From Bosea vaviloviae (GTDB lineage Bacteria > Pseudomonadota > Alphaproteobacteria > Rhizobiales > Beijerinckiaceae), in assembly GCF_001741865.1 (NCBI RefSeq), contig NZ_CP017147.1, forward strand, positions 6,191,001-6,255,000: a DNA stretch of 64,000 bases, in the 5' to 3' direction. Position 1 is the stretch's first letter. Each line of letters begins with the position of its first letter. The notes under the pieces are model-generated. The model saw only the letters and a list, made by a program, of their open reading frames with translations, was not told the origin of the DNA and searched no databases. The translations under genes were made by a program, and so were the position numbers. Below, piece by piece: positions 44,774 through 54,148 of this stretch.

Positions 44774-45757
44774 ATGTTGACAAAACGCACCTTCGCGGTC
44801 TTGGCCGGCGCGGCCATGTTCGCCGCCGTCACCGGCACGGCAAGCGCTCAGAACGTCACCCTGCGCTCGACCGACATCCACCCCGACGGCTATCCGACGA
44901 TCGAGGCGGTCAAATACATGGGCCAGTTGCTCGATCAGCGCAGCAATGGCCGCATCAAGATCAACGTCTTCCACTCCGCCCAGCTCGGCCAGGAGAAGGA
45001 CACGATCGAGCAGACCCGCTTCGGCGTGATCGACCTGAACCGCATCAATATGGCGCCGTTCAACAACCTGATCGCCGAAACCAATGTGCCCTCGCTGCCC
45101 TTCATCTTCCGCTCGGTCGACCATATGCGGAAGGTCATGGACGGGCCGATCGGCGACGAGCTTCTCAAGAAGTTCGAGGCGCATGACCTGATCGGGCTCG
45201 CCTTCTACGAATCCGGCTCGCGCTCCTTCTACAACGGCAAGCGCCCGATCAGCACGCCCGCCGACATGAAGGGCATGAAGATCCGCGTCCAGCAATCCGA
45301 CATGTTCGTCGCGCTGGTCCAGGCGCTCGGCGCCAACGCCACGCCGATGCCTTTCGGCGAGGTCTATTCCGGCCTGCAGACCGGCGTCATCGACGGTGCC
45401 GAGAACAATTGGCCGAGCTTCGAATCAACCCGGCACTACGAGGTCTCGAAATTCTACTCGCTGACCGAGCATTCGCTCTCGCCGGAAGTGCTGGTGATGT
45501 CGAAGCGCTCCTTCGCCAAGTTCAACGCCGCCGACCAGGCGCTGATCAAGGCGGCGGCGAAGGAATCCGTCGCCAAGATGCGCGAACTCTGGGACGCTCG
45601 TGAGAAGGCCTCGGAGGCCAAGGTCCGGGCCGGCGGTGCGCAGATCAACACCGTCGAGAAGCAGCCCTTCATCGACGCGATGAAGCCCGTCTACGACAAG
45701 TTCGTCACCGACGCGAAGCTCAAGGACATGGTCGCCGCCATTCAGGCGGTGAAGTGA
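44774..45757 (+). CDS. TRAP transporter substrate-binding protein (DctP type)
   Basis: A 327-residue periplasmic binding protein. The signal peptide MLTKRTFAVLAGAAMFAAV leads to cleavage after SAQ. Core: HPDGYPTIEAVKYMGQLLDQ, the RTX arginine region GMKIRVQQSDMFV with the carboxylate-binding arginine, and PFGEVYSGLQTGVIDGAENN. TRAP proteins of this subgroup bind sugar acids. The ATG at 44774 follows GGGAGAGG. Uronates are the expected ligand from the neighbouring genes (inference). Confidence 0.92.
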   Translation: MLTKRTFAVLAGAAMFAAVTGTASAQNVTLRSTDIHPDGYPTIEAVKYMGQLLDQRSNGRIKINVFHSAQLGQEKDTIEQTRFGVIDLNRINMAPFNNLIAETNVPSLPFIFRSVDHMRKVMDGPIGDELLKKFEAHDLIGLAFYESGSRSFYNGKRPISTPADMKGMKIRVQQSDMFVALVQALGANATPMPFGEVYSGLQTGVIDGAENNWPSFESTRHYEVSKFYSLTEHSLSPEVLVMSKRSFAKFNAADQALIKAAAKESVAKMRELWDAREKASEAKVRAGGAQINTVEKQPFIDAMKPVYDKFVTDAKLKDMVAAIQAVK

Positions 45758-45810
45758 GCGCCTGACGTCTGAACGAGCGGTGGCCCCGGCGGGTCGCCGC
45801 CACTCTCGGC

Positions 45811-45853
45811 CCTCATCCTGAGGAGCGCCGCAGGCGCGTTTCGAGGGATGAGG
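45811..45853. repeat. Palindromic repeat family D
   Basis: CCTCATCCTGAGGAGCGCCG at the left and CAGGCGCGTTTCGAGGGATGAGG at the right (20-base core CGCGTTTCGAGGGATGAGG). Located between dctP and dctQ, inside the TRAP operon. Confidence 0.85.
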
Positions 45854-45900
45854 GGCTGGAGGTTGCCACTATCGACCAGCAAAGCGCCCCAGGACACCTC

Positions 45901-46437
45901 ATGCACGCATTCACACTTGCCCTGTCGCGGCTTGCGGCGAAGGTCACCCTCGTCGTGCTGATAGCGGCCGGCTCCGGCATCATGCTGATGACCGCCTTGA
46001 TCGCCTGGGGCGTCTTCGGCCGCTTCATCCTCAACGACACGCCGACCTGGGTCGAAGCCGGCTCGCTGCTGCTGATGGCCTGGTTCATTTTCCTGGGCGC
46101 CGCGGTCGGCGTGCGCGAGAGCGACCATATGGGCTTCGAGAGCCTGCTCGCCTATGTGCCCAGGCATGTCGAGGCGGGCCTCGTCCTGTTCATCCAGAGC
46201 CTGATCCTGCTCTTCGGCATCGCCATGGTCGTCTATGGCCTGCAACTCGTCGACAAGGGCTGGACCGACCGCATTCCGCTGATCGGCATCGCCAAATCCT
46301 GGGACTACATGCCGCTCGTCGTCGGCGGCGCGCTGGTCGTGTTCTTCAGCATCGAGCGCGTGCTGCTGATCCTCACCGGCGTCCAGCGCGCGCCCTTGCG
46401 CGTGCAGGCCGACCGCGTCGGCGGCGGGGAGCTCTGA
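45901..46437 (+). CDS. TRAP transporter small permease (DctQ type)
   Basis: A 178-residue four-helix membrane protein. ALIAWGVFGRFILNDTPTWVEA, LGAAVGVRESDHMGFESL and GWTDRIPLIGIAKSWDYMPLV are the diagnostic pieces, of which only short stretches need be conserved. It scaffolds the large subunit. Stop is three bases before the dctM start. Together with the dctP and dctM genes it forms a sodium-driven importer. Confidence 0.93.
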   Translation: MHAFTLALSRLAAKVTLVVLIAAGSGIMLMTALIAWGVFGRFILNDTPTWVEAGSLLLMAWFIFLGAAVGVRESDHMGFESLLAYVPRHVEAGLVLFIQSLILLFGIAMVVYGLQLVDKGWTDRIPLIGIAKSWDYMPLVVGGALVVFFSIERVLLILTGVQRAPLRVQADRVGGGEL

Positions 46438-46440
46438 TCC

Positions 46441-47721
46441 ATGGAAATCTGGGTTCTCTTCGGCGTTTTCTCCGCCCTGCTGATCATCGGTGCGCCGGTC
46501 GCCTTCTGCCTCGGGCTCGCCTCGCTCGCGACCGTGCTCTACATGGACATCCCGCCGGTCGTCGTGTTCCAGCAGATCAACTCGCAGATCAGCGTCTTTT
46601 CGCTGATGGCGATCCCGTTCTTCATCTTCTCCGGCGATCTGATGATCCGCGGCGGCATCGCCGAGCGCATCATCGCCTTCGCCGCCTCGATGGTGGGCCA
46701 TCTGCGCGGCGGCCTGGGCCAGGTCAACGTCGTCGCCTGCACGCTGTTTGGCGGCATCTCGGGCTCGGCCGTCGCCGATGCCTCGGCCATCGGCGGCATC
46801 ATGATCCCGCAAATGGTCAAACGCGGTTATGCCGCCGACTATGCCGTCAACGTCACCGCCAACGCCGCCATCATCGCGCTGCTGCTGCCGCCCTCGCACA
46901 ACATGATCCTGTATTCGCTGGCGGCCGGCAGTGGCATCTCGATCGCCGATCTCTTCACCGCCGGCATCATTCCCGGCCTGATGCTGGCGGCGTCCCTGAT
47001 GCTGACCGCCTGGTTCGTGGCGATGCGGCGCGGTTACCCGGCCGGGCGTTTCCCGGGCTTTTCCGCGATCTTGCGCTATTTCGTCGTCGCCATTCCCGGC
47101 CTGCTGCTGATCGTCATCATCTTCGGCGGCGTCCGTTCCGGCATTTTCACCGCAACCGAATCCTCCTGCATCGCGGTGATCTACGCCCTCTTCATCACGA
47201 CGCTGGTCTACCGCCAGCTCGACTGGGAGAATTTCCTCCACGCTTTGCTGGGCGCGGTACGCACCACCTCGATGGTCCTGCTGATCATCGGCACGGCCGG
47301 CGCCTTCGGCTGGCTGATGGCCTTCCTGCAAGTGCCGCAGGCGACGATCAACGCGATGAAGGCCGTCTCGGACAATCCGCTGATCATCCTCTTGATGATC
47401 AACCTCATCCTGCTGGTGCTGGGCACTTTCATGGACATGGCGCCGATGATCATCATCTGCACCCCGATGTTCTTGCCGGTGGTCAAGGCGATCGGCGTGG
47501 ACCCGATCCATTTCGGCGTGATCCTGATCCTCAACGCCGGTATCGGCCTCAACACTCCGCCAGTCGGCTCGGTCCAGTTCGTCGCCTGCGCCGTCGGCAA
47601 GATCACCATCATGGAATCGATGAAATCGATCTGGCCGTTCTACGGAGCAAGTGTAGCGGTCCTGCTGCTGGTGACCTATGTTCCGAGCTTCTCGCTCTGG
47701 CTACCGAGTCTGTTCCGCTGA
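46441..47721 (+). CDS. TRAP transporter large permease (DctM type)
   Basis: A 426-residue transport subunit with about twelve membrane segments. NPPSHNMILYSLA (seen as LPPSHNMILYSLAAG) and INAGIGLNTPPVGSVQFVA are the repeated transport-site hairpins, FGGISGSAVADASAIGG is the family motif. It moves the ligand with Na+. It overlaps the reductase gene by one base (TGATG). Part of the hexuronate operon. Confidence 0.95.
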   Translation: MEIWVLFGVFSALLIIGAPVAFCLGLASLATVLYMDIPPVVVFQQINSQISVFSLMAIPFFIFSGDLMIRGGIAERIIAFAASMVGHLRGGLGQVNVVACTLFGGISGSAVADASAIGGIMIPQMVKRGYAADYAVNVTANAAIIALLLPPSHNMILYSLAAGSGISIADLFTAGIIPGLMLAASLMLTAWFVAMRRGYPAGRFPGFSAILRYFVVAIPGLLLIVIIFGGVRSGIFTATESSCIAVIYALFITTLVYRQLDWENFLHALLGAVRTTSMVLLIIGTAGAFGWLMAFLQVPQATINAMKAVSDNPLIILLMINLILLVLGTFMDMAPMIIICTPMFLPVVKAIGVDPIHFGVILILNAGIGLNTPPVGSVQFVACAVGKITIMESMKSIWPFYGASVAVLLLVTYVPSFSLWLPSLFR

Positions 47722-49190
47722 TGCGCCTCTCGACCTCCGCCCTCGCCTCCCTGCCCGCCACGCTTCGGCGCCCGGCTTATGACCGGGAAAAGCTCAAGCC
47801 CGGCATCGTCCATCTGGGTCTGGGCGCCTTTGCCCGTGCCCATCTCGCCGACTATACCGAAGACGCGCTTGAGCGGGATTTCGCCGCCTGGGGCATCATT
47901 GGAGCCAGCCTGCAGCGGCCCGACCAGCGCGACCGGTTGAAGCCGCAGGACGGGCTCTACACCTTCCTGAAGCGCGCGCCGGCCGGTCCGGAGTTGCGCG
48001 TCATCGGCTCGGTCCTCGATGTGCTCGTCGCGCCCGAGAATCCTGCGACCCTCATCGCCCGCATGGCCTCCGCCGAGACCCGCATCGTCTCGCTGACGAT
48101 CACCGAGAAGGGCTATTGCCACGATCCCGCGACCGGCCGGCTCCGGGAGGATCATCCCGACATCCTGCACGATCTCGACCATCCCGATGCACCGCGCTCG
48201 GCGATCGGCCTGATCACCGCCGCGCTTGCGATCCGCAAGGCGGACGGCCTTGCTCCCTTCACCGCGATGAGCTGCGACAACCTCCCCCATAACGGCAAGG
48301 TGCTGCGCGGCCTTATCCGCGACTTCGCCGCCTTGCGCGACGACACGCTCGCCCAATGGATCGAGGCCCACGGTGCCTTCCCCTCGACCATGGTCGACCG
48401 CATCGTGCCTGCCACGACAGACACCGACATCGCCGAGGTCGAGAGCCTGCTCGGTCTGCACGACGCCGCCCCCGTCATCGGCGAGCCCTTCCGGCAATGG
48501 GCGATCGAAGACGTCTTCACTATCGGCCGCCCGGCCTGGGGCGAGGTCGGCGCTCAGCTCGTCCTAGAGGTCGCGCCCTTCGAGTTCATGAAGCTGCGCA
48601 TGCTCAACGGCGCGCATTCGAGCCTGGCCTATCTCGGCTATCTCGCCGGGCATGAGACGGTGGCGCAAGCCAGCGGCGATGCAGTCTTCGCCCGCTTCCT
48701 GCACGGCCTCTGGGCCGAGATCATCCCGAGCGTGCCGGCGCCGCAAGGCGTCGCCCTTCCGGATTATGCGAGCGCGCTCCTCGCCCGCTTCCAGAATCCG
48801 GCGATCCGCCATCGCACCTGGCAGATCGCCATGGACGGCTCGCAGAAGCTGCCGCAACGCCTGCTCGGCACCATCCGCGACCGGCTGAAGGCCGGCGCGT
48901 CGATCGACCATCTCGCGCTGGGCGTCGCAGCCTGGATGCGTTACGTCACCGGCAGCGACGAAAAGGGCGGCGCGATCGACGTGCGCGACCCGCTGGCGGC
49001 AGAGTTCGCCAAGCGTGCCGCTTCGGCCGGCCGCGACGCAAAAGCGCTCAGCTCCGCGCTGCTCGGGATCGAGAGCATCTTCGGCACGGAGCTGCCGCGC
49101 GAAGCCGCCTTCACCCAAGCGGTGGAGACCCAGCTCGCAAAACTGTTCCAGCATGGCGCGAAAGCGACAGCGGCCGCGCTCACCCACTAA
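47721..49190 (+). CDS. Mannitol dehydrogenase-family reductase, probable fructuronate reductase
   Basis: A 489-residue long-chain dehydrogenase. GIVHLGLGAFARAHLADYTED is the NAD-binding opening and FMKLRMLNGAHSSLAYLGYLAG carries the catalytic lysine-asparagine-histidine motif. LTITEKGYCHDPATGRLR is also family typical. In this operon, downstream of uxaC, the best guess is UxuB (fructuronate to mannonate); a related function such as tagaturonate or mannitol reduction cannot be excluded. UxuA and KdgK/KdgA are not in the window. Confidence 0.88.
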   Translation: MRLSTSALASLPATLRRPAYDREKLKPGIVHLGLGAFARAHLADYTEDALERDFAAWGIIGASLQRPDQRDRLKPQDGLYTFLKRAPAGPELRVIGSVLDVLVAPENPATLIARMASAETRIVSLTITEKGYCHDPATGRLREDHPDILHDLDHPDAPRSAIGLITAALAIRKADGLAPFTAMSCDNLPHNGKVLRGLIRDFAALRDDTLAQWIEAHGAFPSTMVDRIVPATTDTDIAEVESLLGLHDAAPVIGEPFRQWAIEDVFTIGRPAWGEVGAQLVLEVAPFEFMKLRMLNGAHSSLAYLGYLAGHETVAQASGDAVFARFLHGLWAEIIPSVPAPQGVALPDYASALLARFQNPAIRHRTWQIAMDGSQKLPQRLLGTIRDRLKAGASIDHLALGVAAWMRYVTGSDEKGGAIDVRDPLAAEFAKRAASAGRDAKALSSALLGIESIFGTELPREAAFTQAVETQLAKLFQHGAKATAAALTH

Positions 49191-49210
49191 CAAGCCGCCC
49201 GGAAACCCGC

Positions 49211-49315
49211 CGTCACCCTGGGCGACCAAAGGTCACCCAGGGATCCATCGGAGGGCTCAGAACTCTACGATGGATCCCGGACCTGCGCCGCTACGCGGCT
49301 TGTCCAGGATGACGT
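49211..49315. repeat. Palindromic repeat family E
   Basis: CGTCACCCTGGGCGACCAAA GGTCACCCAGG hairpin, GATCCAT / ATGGATC arms and a GCGCCGCTACGCGGCTTGTC segment ending CCAGGATGACG. Lies between the hexuronate operon and the amino-acid binding protein gene. Confidence 0.8.
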
Positions 49316-49377
49316 CGCGGGTGACGGTGAGGGTTTGAGGGCTTGATCGCGCCGCGAAGCTCGCGCCAGATGCGCCG

Positions 49378-50211
49378 ATGATGCGCCTGTTCGCCATCCT
49401 CGCTCTTGCCGTCTCGACACTGGCCGCAGGCCAGGCAGCGGCGCAATCGCGCGTCGTCGTGCCCAATTTCTGGGATCAGCGCATCAGGCTCGACCGGCCC
49501 GAGCCCGGCCCGCCGCGCATCGTCCGCTTCCTCACCGACGACGACTATCCGCCGCTGCATTTTTCCGCCGCCGACGGCACGCTGACCGGCTTCTCGGTCG
49601 AGCTCGCGCGCGCCGCCTGCGAAAAGCTCGGCTGGACCTGCACGGTGCAGGCGCGCCGCTTCGACACCCTGCTCGATTCACTGACTGAGGGACGCGGCGA
49701 CGTGCTGGCGGCGGCGCTCAACCTCACCCCGCAGTTGCGCAGCCGCTTCGCCGCCAGCCATCTCTATTTCCGCAGCACCGCCCGTCTCGTCACCACGCGC
49801 GGCAACGCCCGGGCCGATCTCGATCCACGCACGCTTCAGGGCAAGCGCATCGCCGTCGTCGGCGGCACTGCGCACCAGGCGTTCCTCGAGCGGCTCCTGC
49901 CCTTCGTTCAGCGCCGCGAAACCGGCACGCTTGCGGGCGCGATCGCGGCGCTGCGCAGCGGAGAGGCGGAGTTCGTCTTCGCCGACGGCGTCGCGCTCTC
50001 GCTCCTGCTGGCAGGGACCAGCGGCGGCGAGCTCGCCTTCACCGGCAGCCCCTTCCTCGAGAGCCGCTATTTCGGCGAGGGTGTCGGCTTCCTCACGCGC
50101 AAGGACGACCTCGTCCTGAAGCGGGGCCTCGACTACGCGCTGCAATCGCTCTGGGACGACGGCACCTATGCAAGGCTCTATCTCCGGTTCTTCCCGGTGA
50201 GCCCGTTTTGA
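49378..50211 (+). CDS. Periplasmic amino-acid-binding protein (family 3 SBP)
   Basis: A 277-residue family 3 binding protein. MMRLFAILALAVSTLAAGQA is a signal peptide, cleaved near AAAQ. Core: IVRFLTDDDYPPLHFSAADGTLTGFSVELARAACEKLG (first part diagnostic), GRGDVLAAALNLTPQ and IAVVGGTAHQAFLERL. It binds polar amino acids or a related ligand. No permease or ATPase gene is nearby, so it is an orphan; it may feed an importer encoded elsewhere or act as a sensor ligand. Confidence 0.85.
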   Translation: MMRLFAILALAVSTLAAGQAAAQSRVVVPNFWDQRIRLDRPEPGPPRIVRFLTDDDYPPLHFSAADGTLTGFSVELARAACEKLGWTCTVQARRFDTLLDSLTEGRGDVLAAALNLTPQLRSRFAASHLYFRSTARLVTTRGNARADLDPRTLQGKRIAVVGGTAHQAFLERLLPFVQRRETGTLAGAIAALRSGEAEFVFADGVALSLLLAGTSGGELAFTGSPFLESRYFGEGVGFLTRKDDLVLKRGLDYALQSLWDDGTYARLYLRFFPVSPF

Positions 50212-50290
50212 AAGGCTCTACCCGGCCCGCTTGCGCACGGCGCGCACCTCGTCCAGTTCCCCGGCGGCCCGCTGCCGATCCACAATCTGG

Positions 50291-51466
50291 TCAGGTTCGA
50301 CTGACCGGCGCGTTCGAGAGTTCGCCCTCCAGCGACTGCTTCGCCACCGCCGCCAGCCATCCTGCCGTCGCCGGCAGGATGGCGTCGTTGAAGTCGTAGC
50401 GATCATTGTGCAATTCGCCGCCATCCCGAGCCGGGCCGTTGCCGACCCAGACATAGGCACCGGGCCGCTCCTTGAGCATCCAGGAGAAATCCTCGCCGGT
50501 GGTGCTCGCCGGAATGTCGCGGCGCAAGGTCAACCCGGCGGACTTGGCAGCGCTCGCCGCCATTTCTTCCTCCAGAGGCGTATTGATGGTGGCGAGACCG
50601 CCGATCGAGAATTCGACCACGGCCTCCATCTCGAAGGTGGCAGCGATGTTCTCGGAGATGCCGCGGATGCGCGCCATTACACGCTCACGTACGGTGGGCT
50701 TGAAGGTCCGGTAGGTCCCGTCGATCCAGACGCTGGTCGGGATCTGGTTCGGCGCAAGCCCGCCATGGATCTGGCCGACGGAGACGACCGCTGAATCCAT
50801 CGGGTCGACATTGCGTGCCACGATAGTCTGCAGCGCGACGAGAAGATGCCCCATCGCGATGATCGGATCGCGCGTCAGGTCGGGCTTCGCCGCATGGCCT
50901 GCCGTGCCCTTGAGTGTGACCTGGAAACGGCCGGGCTCCGACATCACGGGGCCATGGTGCACGGCAACGGCGCCGGCTTCCAGCCCCGGCCAGTTGTGCA
51001 GCCCGAAGATACGCTCCATCGGGAAACGCTCGAACAACCCGTCCGCGACCATCGCCTGGGCGCCGCCCGCCCCTTCTTCCGCCGGCTGGAAGACCAGCTG
51101 GACCGTGCCACTCCAGCTCTCGTCGCGGGCAAGGAGCGCAGCCGCGCCCAGCAGCGAGACCGTATGTCCGTCGTGCCCACAGGCATGCATGACGTTCGCA
51201 GTGCCCGATTTGTAAGGCAGATCGCTCGCCTCCTGGATCGGCAGCGCGTCCATATCGGCGCGAAGCCCCACCGAACGATCGGACGTTCCTCGCCTCAGCG
51301 TCGCCACGACACCATAGCCCCCGATCCCCGCGACGAAGGGCACGCCGAGCTCGTTCAGCTTTTCCTGCACGAAGGCGCTCGTCGCCTTCTCGTACCGGCC
51401 AAGCTCGGGATGGGCATGCAGATGGCGCCGCCATGCGGTCAGCTTGTCGAGGAGATCACGATCCAA
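50291..51466 (-). CDS. M20-family amidohydrolase (hippurate/N-acyl-amino-acid hydrolase type)
   Basis: A 391-residue metalloamidase. RRHLHAHPELGRYE, GLRADMDALPIQEAS, MHACGHDGHTVSLLGAA, FQPAEEGAGGAQ and the second-half LHNDRYDFNDAI carry the two-metal ligands and catalytic glutamate. A dimerisation domain with AGHAAKPDLTRDPI is present. It releases an acyl group or ring-opens an amide, as in hippuricase or IAA-amino acid hydrolases. Alone on the minus strand with a 78-base gap to the binding protein, so it may be an independent unit. Confidence 0.92.
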   Translation of the reverse strand: MDRDLLDKLTAWRRHLHAHPELGRYEKATSAFVQEKLNELGVPFVAGIGGYGVVATLRRGTSDRSVGLRADMDALPIQEASDLPYKSGTANVMHACGHDGHTVSLLGAAALLARDESWSGTVQLVFQPAEEGAGGAQAMVADGLFERFPMERIFGLHNWPGLEAGAVAVHHGPVMSEPGRFQVTLKGTAGHAAKPDLTRDPIIAMGHLLVALQTIVARNVDPMDSAVVSVGQIHGGLAPNQIPTSVWIDGTYRTFKPTVRERVMARIRGISENIAATFEMEAVVEFSIGGLATINTPLEEEMAASAAKSAGLTLRRDIPASTTGEDFSWMLKERPGAYVWVGNGPARDGGELHNDRYDFNDAILPATAGWLAAVAKQSLEGELSNAPVSRT

Positions 51467-51633
51467 GGCGGTGTCCTTTCAGGCCAGGCGGGCAGCAGCC
51501 TATACCCGCACGAGGCCTCGGCAAGCCGCCGGCGCGGATGCCTCGTCCCAGCGACACGCATTGACGCCCCCCTTTGCGATCTGCCAAAGCCCGAGGCTCA
51601 TTCTTCCAATTCCTGGAGAGGACTGCCCCGATC

Positions 51634-53343
51634 ATGCCCGCCTTCGACCCCGCTCTTGTTGACGCCGCCCAGCGTTCGGCCGCCTGGCCGTTCGAGGAAG
51701 CACGCAAGCTCGTCGCGCGGATCGAGAAATCGGGCAAGAAAGAGGTGCTGTTCGAGACCGGCTACGGACCCTCGGGCATGCCGCATATCGGCACCTTCGG
51801 CGAGGTCGCGCGCACCTCGATGGTGCGCCATGCCTTCCGCGTGCTGACGCAGGACGCGATCCCCACCCGGCTGCTGTGCTTTTCCGACGACATGGACGGC
51901 ATGCGCAAGATTCCGGAGAATGTGCCTGATCCGGAGGCGCTCAGGCCCTATCTTCAGATGCCCCTGACCGCGGTGCCGAACCCGTTCGGCGGCGACTATC
52001 CGAGCTTCGCCCACCACAACAACGCGATGCTGCGCCGCTTCCTCGACAGCTTCGGCTTCGACTACGAGTTCGCCAGCGCGACCGATTATTACAAGTCCGG
52101 GAAGCTCGACGCCGTGCTGCTGCGCGCCGCGGCGCGCTATGACGACATCATGAAGGTCATGCTGCCGACCCTCGGCGAGGAGCGCCGGGCGACCTACAGC
52201 CCCTTTCTGCCGATTTCGCCCGTCAGCGGCCGTGTGCTCTACGTCCCGCTCAAGGCGGTCGACGCAACCGCCGGGACCGTCACCTTCACCGACGAGGACG
52301 GCCAGGACAAGACGGTTCCCGTCACCGGCGGGCATGTGAAGTTTCAGTGGAAGCCGGATTTCGGCGCCCGCTGGGCCGCGCTCGACGTCGACTTCGAAAT
52401 GTTCGGCAAGGACCACCAGACCAACGCGCCGATTTACGACCGCATCTGCGAGATCCTCGGCGGCAAGGCCCCGCAGCACTATGTCTACGAGCTTTTCCTC
52501 GACGATCTCGGCCAGAAGATCTCGAAGTCGAAAGGCAACGGCCTGACCATCGACGAGTGGCTGACCTATGCCAGCCCCCAGAGCCTGTCGCTGTTCATGT
52601 ATTCGCGTCCGCGCGAGGCCAAGAAGCTGCATTTCGACGTCATTCCGCGCGCGGTCGACGACTATCTGCAGTTCCTCGGTGGCTATGAGCGCCAGGACTG
52701 GAAGAACCGCCTCGGGAACCCGGCCTGGCACATCCACAATGGCGAGCTTCCCCAGCCGGAAATCATCGCCACCGGCGAAGGCGAGAACGCGACCAGGACG
52801 CAGATCACCTTCGGCCTGCTGATGAACCTCGTCGCGGTGGCGAATTCCGAGGACAAGGGCGTGCTCTGGGGCTTCCTGCAGCGCTATTCGCCTGCGATCT
52901 CGCCTGCCACCCATCCGCGCCTCGACGCGCTGGTCGGCTACGCGATCGTCTATTTCCGCGATTTCGTGAAGCCGGCGAAGACCTATCGCGCCGCCGACGA
53001 GACCGAACGCGCGGCCTTCCTCGCGCTGGACGCTGCGCTCGCAGCCCTGCCGCCGGACGCCACCGCCGAAATGGTCCAGGACACGGCGCTCGATGTGGCC
53101 CGTGTGGTTCCGCGCTACCAGAACCTCACCGCCAAGGGCGCGACGCCCGAACGACCCGGCGTCAGCGGCGACTGGTGGAAGGCGATCTACCAGGTGCTGT
53201 TCGGCGAGGATCAGGGCCCGCGCTTCGGCTCTTTTGTGGCAATCTACGGCATCCCCGAGACCCGCGCGCTGATCGCCAAGGCACTTGCCGGCGAGCTGGT
53301 GAGCGAACACGCGGCCTTCGTCGAGGCGCGCAAGGCGGGGTGA
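51634..53343 (+). CDS. lysS: Lysyl-tRNA synthetase, class I
   Basis: A 569-residue class I lysyl-tRNA synthetase charging tRNA-Lys. [15 protein letters not shown] is the HIGH-like motif and KISKSKGNG the KMSKS-like motif. Class I rather than class II LysRS is characteristic of many alphaproteobacteria. The open frame extends to 51574, but ATG 51634 has GGAGAGG upstream and homology starts there. It stands alone between an M20 gene and a family A repeat. Confidence 0.95.
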   Translation: MPAFDPALVDAAQRSAAWPFEEARKLVARIEKSGKKEVLFETGYGPSGMPHIGTFGEVARTSMVRHAFRVLTQDAIPTRLLCFSDDMDGMRKIPENVPDPEALRPYLQMPLTAVPNPFGGDYPSFAHHNNAMLRRFLDSFGFDYEFASATDYYKSGKLDAVLLRAAARYDDIMKVMLPTLGEERRATYSPFLPISPVSGRVLYVPLKAVDATAGTVTFTDEDGQDKTVPVTGGHVKFQWKPDFGARWAALDVDFEMFGKDHQTNAPIYDRICEILGGKAPQHYVYELFLDDLGQKISKSKGNGLTIDEWLTYASPQSLSLFMYSRPREAKKLHFDVIPRAVDDYLQFLGGYERQDWKNRLGNPAWHIHNGELPQPEIIATGEGENATRTQITFGLLMNLVAVANSEDKGVLWGFLQRYSPAISPATHPRLDALVGYAIVYFRDFVKPAKTYRAADETERAAFLALDAALAALPPDATAEMVQDTALDVARVVPRYQNLTAKGATPERPGVSGDWWKAIYQVLFGEDQGPRFGSFVAIYGIPETRALIAKALAGELVSEHAAFVEARKAG

Positions 53344-53347
53344 CATT

Positions 53348-53433
53348 CGTCATTGCGAGCGTGAGCCGAAGCAATCCAGGAAGGCTCGCGCAGCCCCTGG
53401 ATTGCTTCGTCGCTGTCGCTCCTCGTAATGACG
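53348..53433. repeat. Palindromic repeat family A, copy 5
   Basis: CGTCATTGCGAGCGTGAGCC with inner GAAGCAATCCAGG and CCTGGATTGCTTCG, then CGCTCCTCGTAATGACG. Located between lysS and the nitroreductase gene. Confidence 0.85.
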
Positions 53434-53458
53434 AAAGAGTGCAGCGGGAGAAGCTTGA

Positions 53459-54142
53459 ATGACAGACGCCGCCGAAGCCGTCGAAAGCGCCATCGCCTCC
53501 CGCCGCGCCGTCCGCGCCTTCCTGCCCGATCCTGTCGAGCCAGCGCTCGTCCGCCGTATCCTGACGGTCGCGGCGCAGGCGCCGAGCGGCACCAACATGC
53601 AGCCCTGGAAGGTCCGGGTGATCGGCCCCGACAGCCGCGCTCGGCTGGAAGCCGGCTTGCTCCTGGCGCTGGATTCGCCGGACCTGCCGGCGGCGGAGGA
53701 GTACCGTTACTACCCCGAAAGCTTCCGCGAGCCCTATCTCTCGCGGCGCCGCAAGGTCGGCTGGGATCTCTACGGCCTGCTCGGCGTCAAGAAGGGCGAT
53801 GTCGCGGGCATGCAGCGACAGACGGTTGCAAACTTACGTTTCTTCGACGCCCCGGTCGCGCTGATGGTGACGATCGACCGCGACCTCGAAATCGGCTCCT
53901 GGCTCGATCTCGGCATGTTCGTGCAGAACATCCTGATCGCGGCACAAGGGCATGGGCTGAACTCCTGCCCGCAGGCGATCTTCGCCCGCTTCCACCCGGT
54001 AGTGCGGCGCGAACTCGCCATCCCCGAGAACGAGGTCGTGGTCTGCGGCATCGCCATCGGCAAGGTCGATCCCGAGGCTCCCGCCAACGCCCTCGTCCCA
54101 GAGCGCGAACCGGTCGAGGGGTTCACGACCTGGCTCGCCTGA
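53459..54142 (+). CDS. Nitroreductase-family protein
   Basis: A 227-residue FMN-binding protein of the nitroreductase fold. SRRAVRAFLPDPVEPALVRRIL and APSGTNMQPWKVRVI are the N-terminal FMN motifs; GLNSCPQAIFARFHPVVRREL and VVCGIAIGKVDPEAPANALVPERE carry the second FMN strand and terminal motif. Relatives reduce nitro groups, quinones or flavins with NAD(P)H. A GGGAG ribosome site precedes the ATG; convergent with the DUF808 gene, with only six bases between stops. Confidence 0.9.
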   Translation: MTDAAEAVESAIASRRAVRAFLPDPVEPALVRRILTVAAQAPSGTNMQPWKVRVIGPDSRARLEAGLLLALDSPDLPAAEEYRYYPESFREPYLSRRRKVGWDLYGLLGVKKGDVAGMQRQTVANLRFFDAPVALMVTIDRDLEIGSWLDLGMFVQNILIAAQGHGLNSCPQAIFARFHPVVRRELAIPENEVVVCGIAIGKVDPEAPANALVPEREPVEGFTTWLA

Positions 54143-54148
54143 GCAGGC

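Noticed and set aside
50212..50304. Short frame ending LPIHNLVRFD before the M20 gene
   Set aside because: It reads like a protein C-terminus, but is under 30 residues, has no start and overlaps the 3' end of the M20 gene. It may be a remnant; support is too thin to list.
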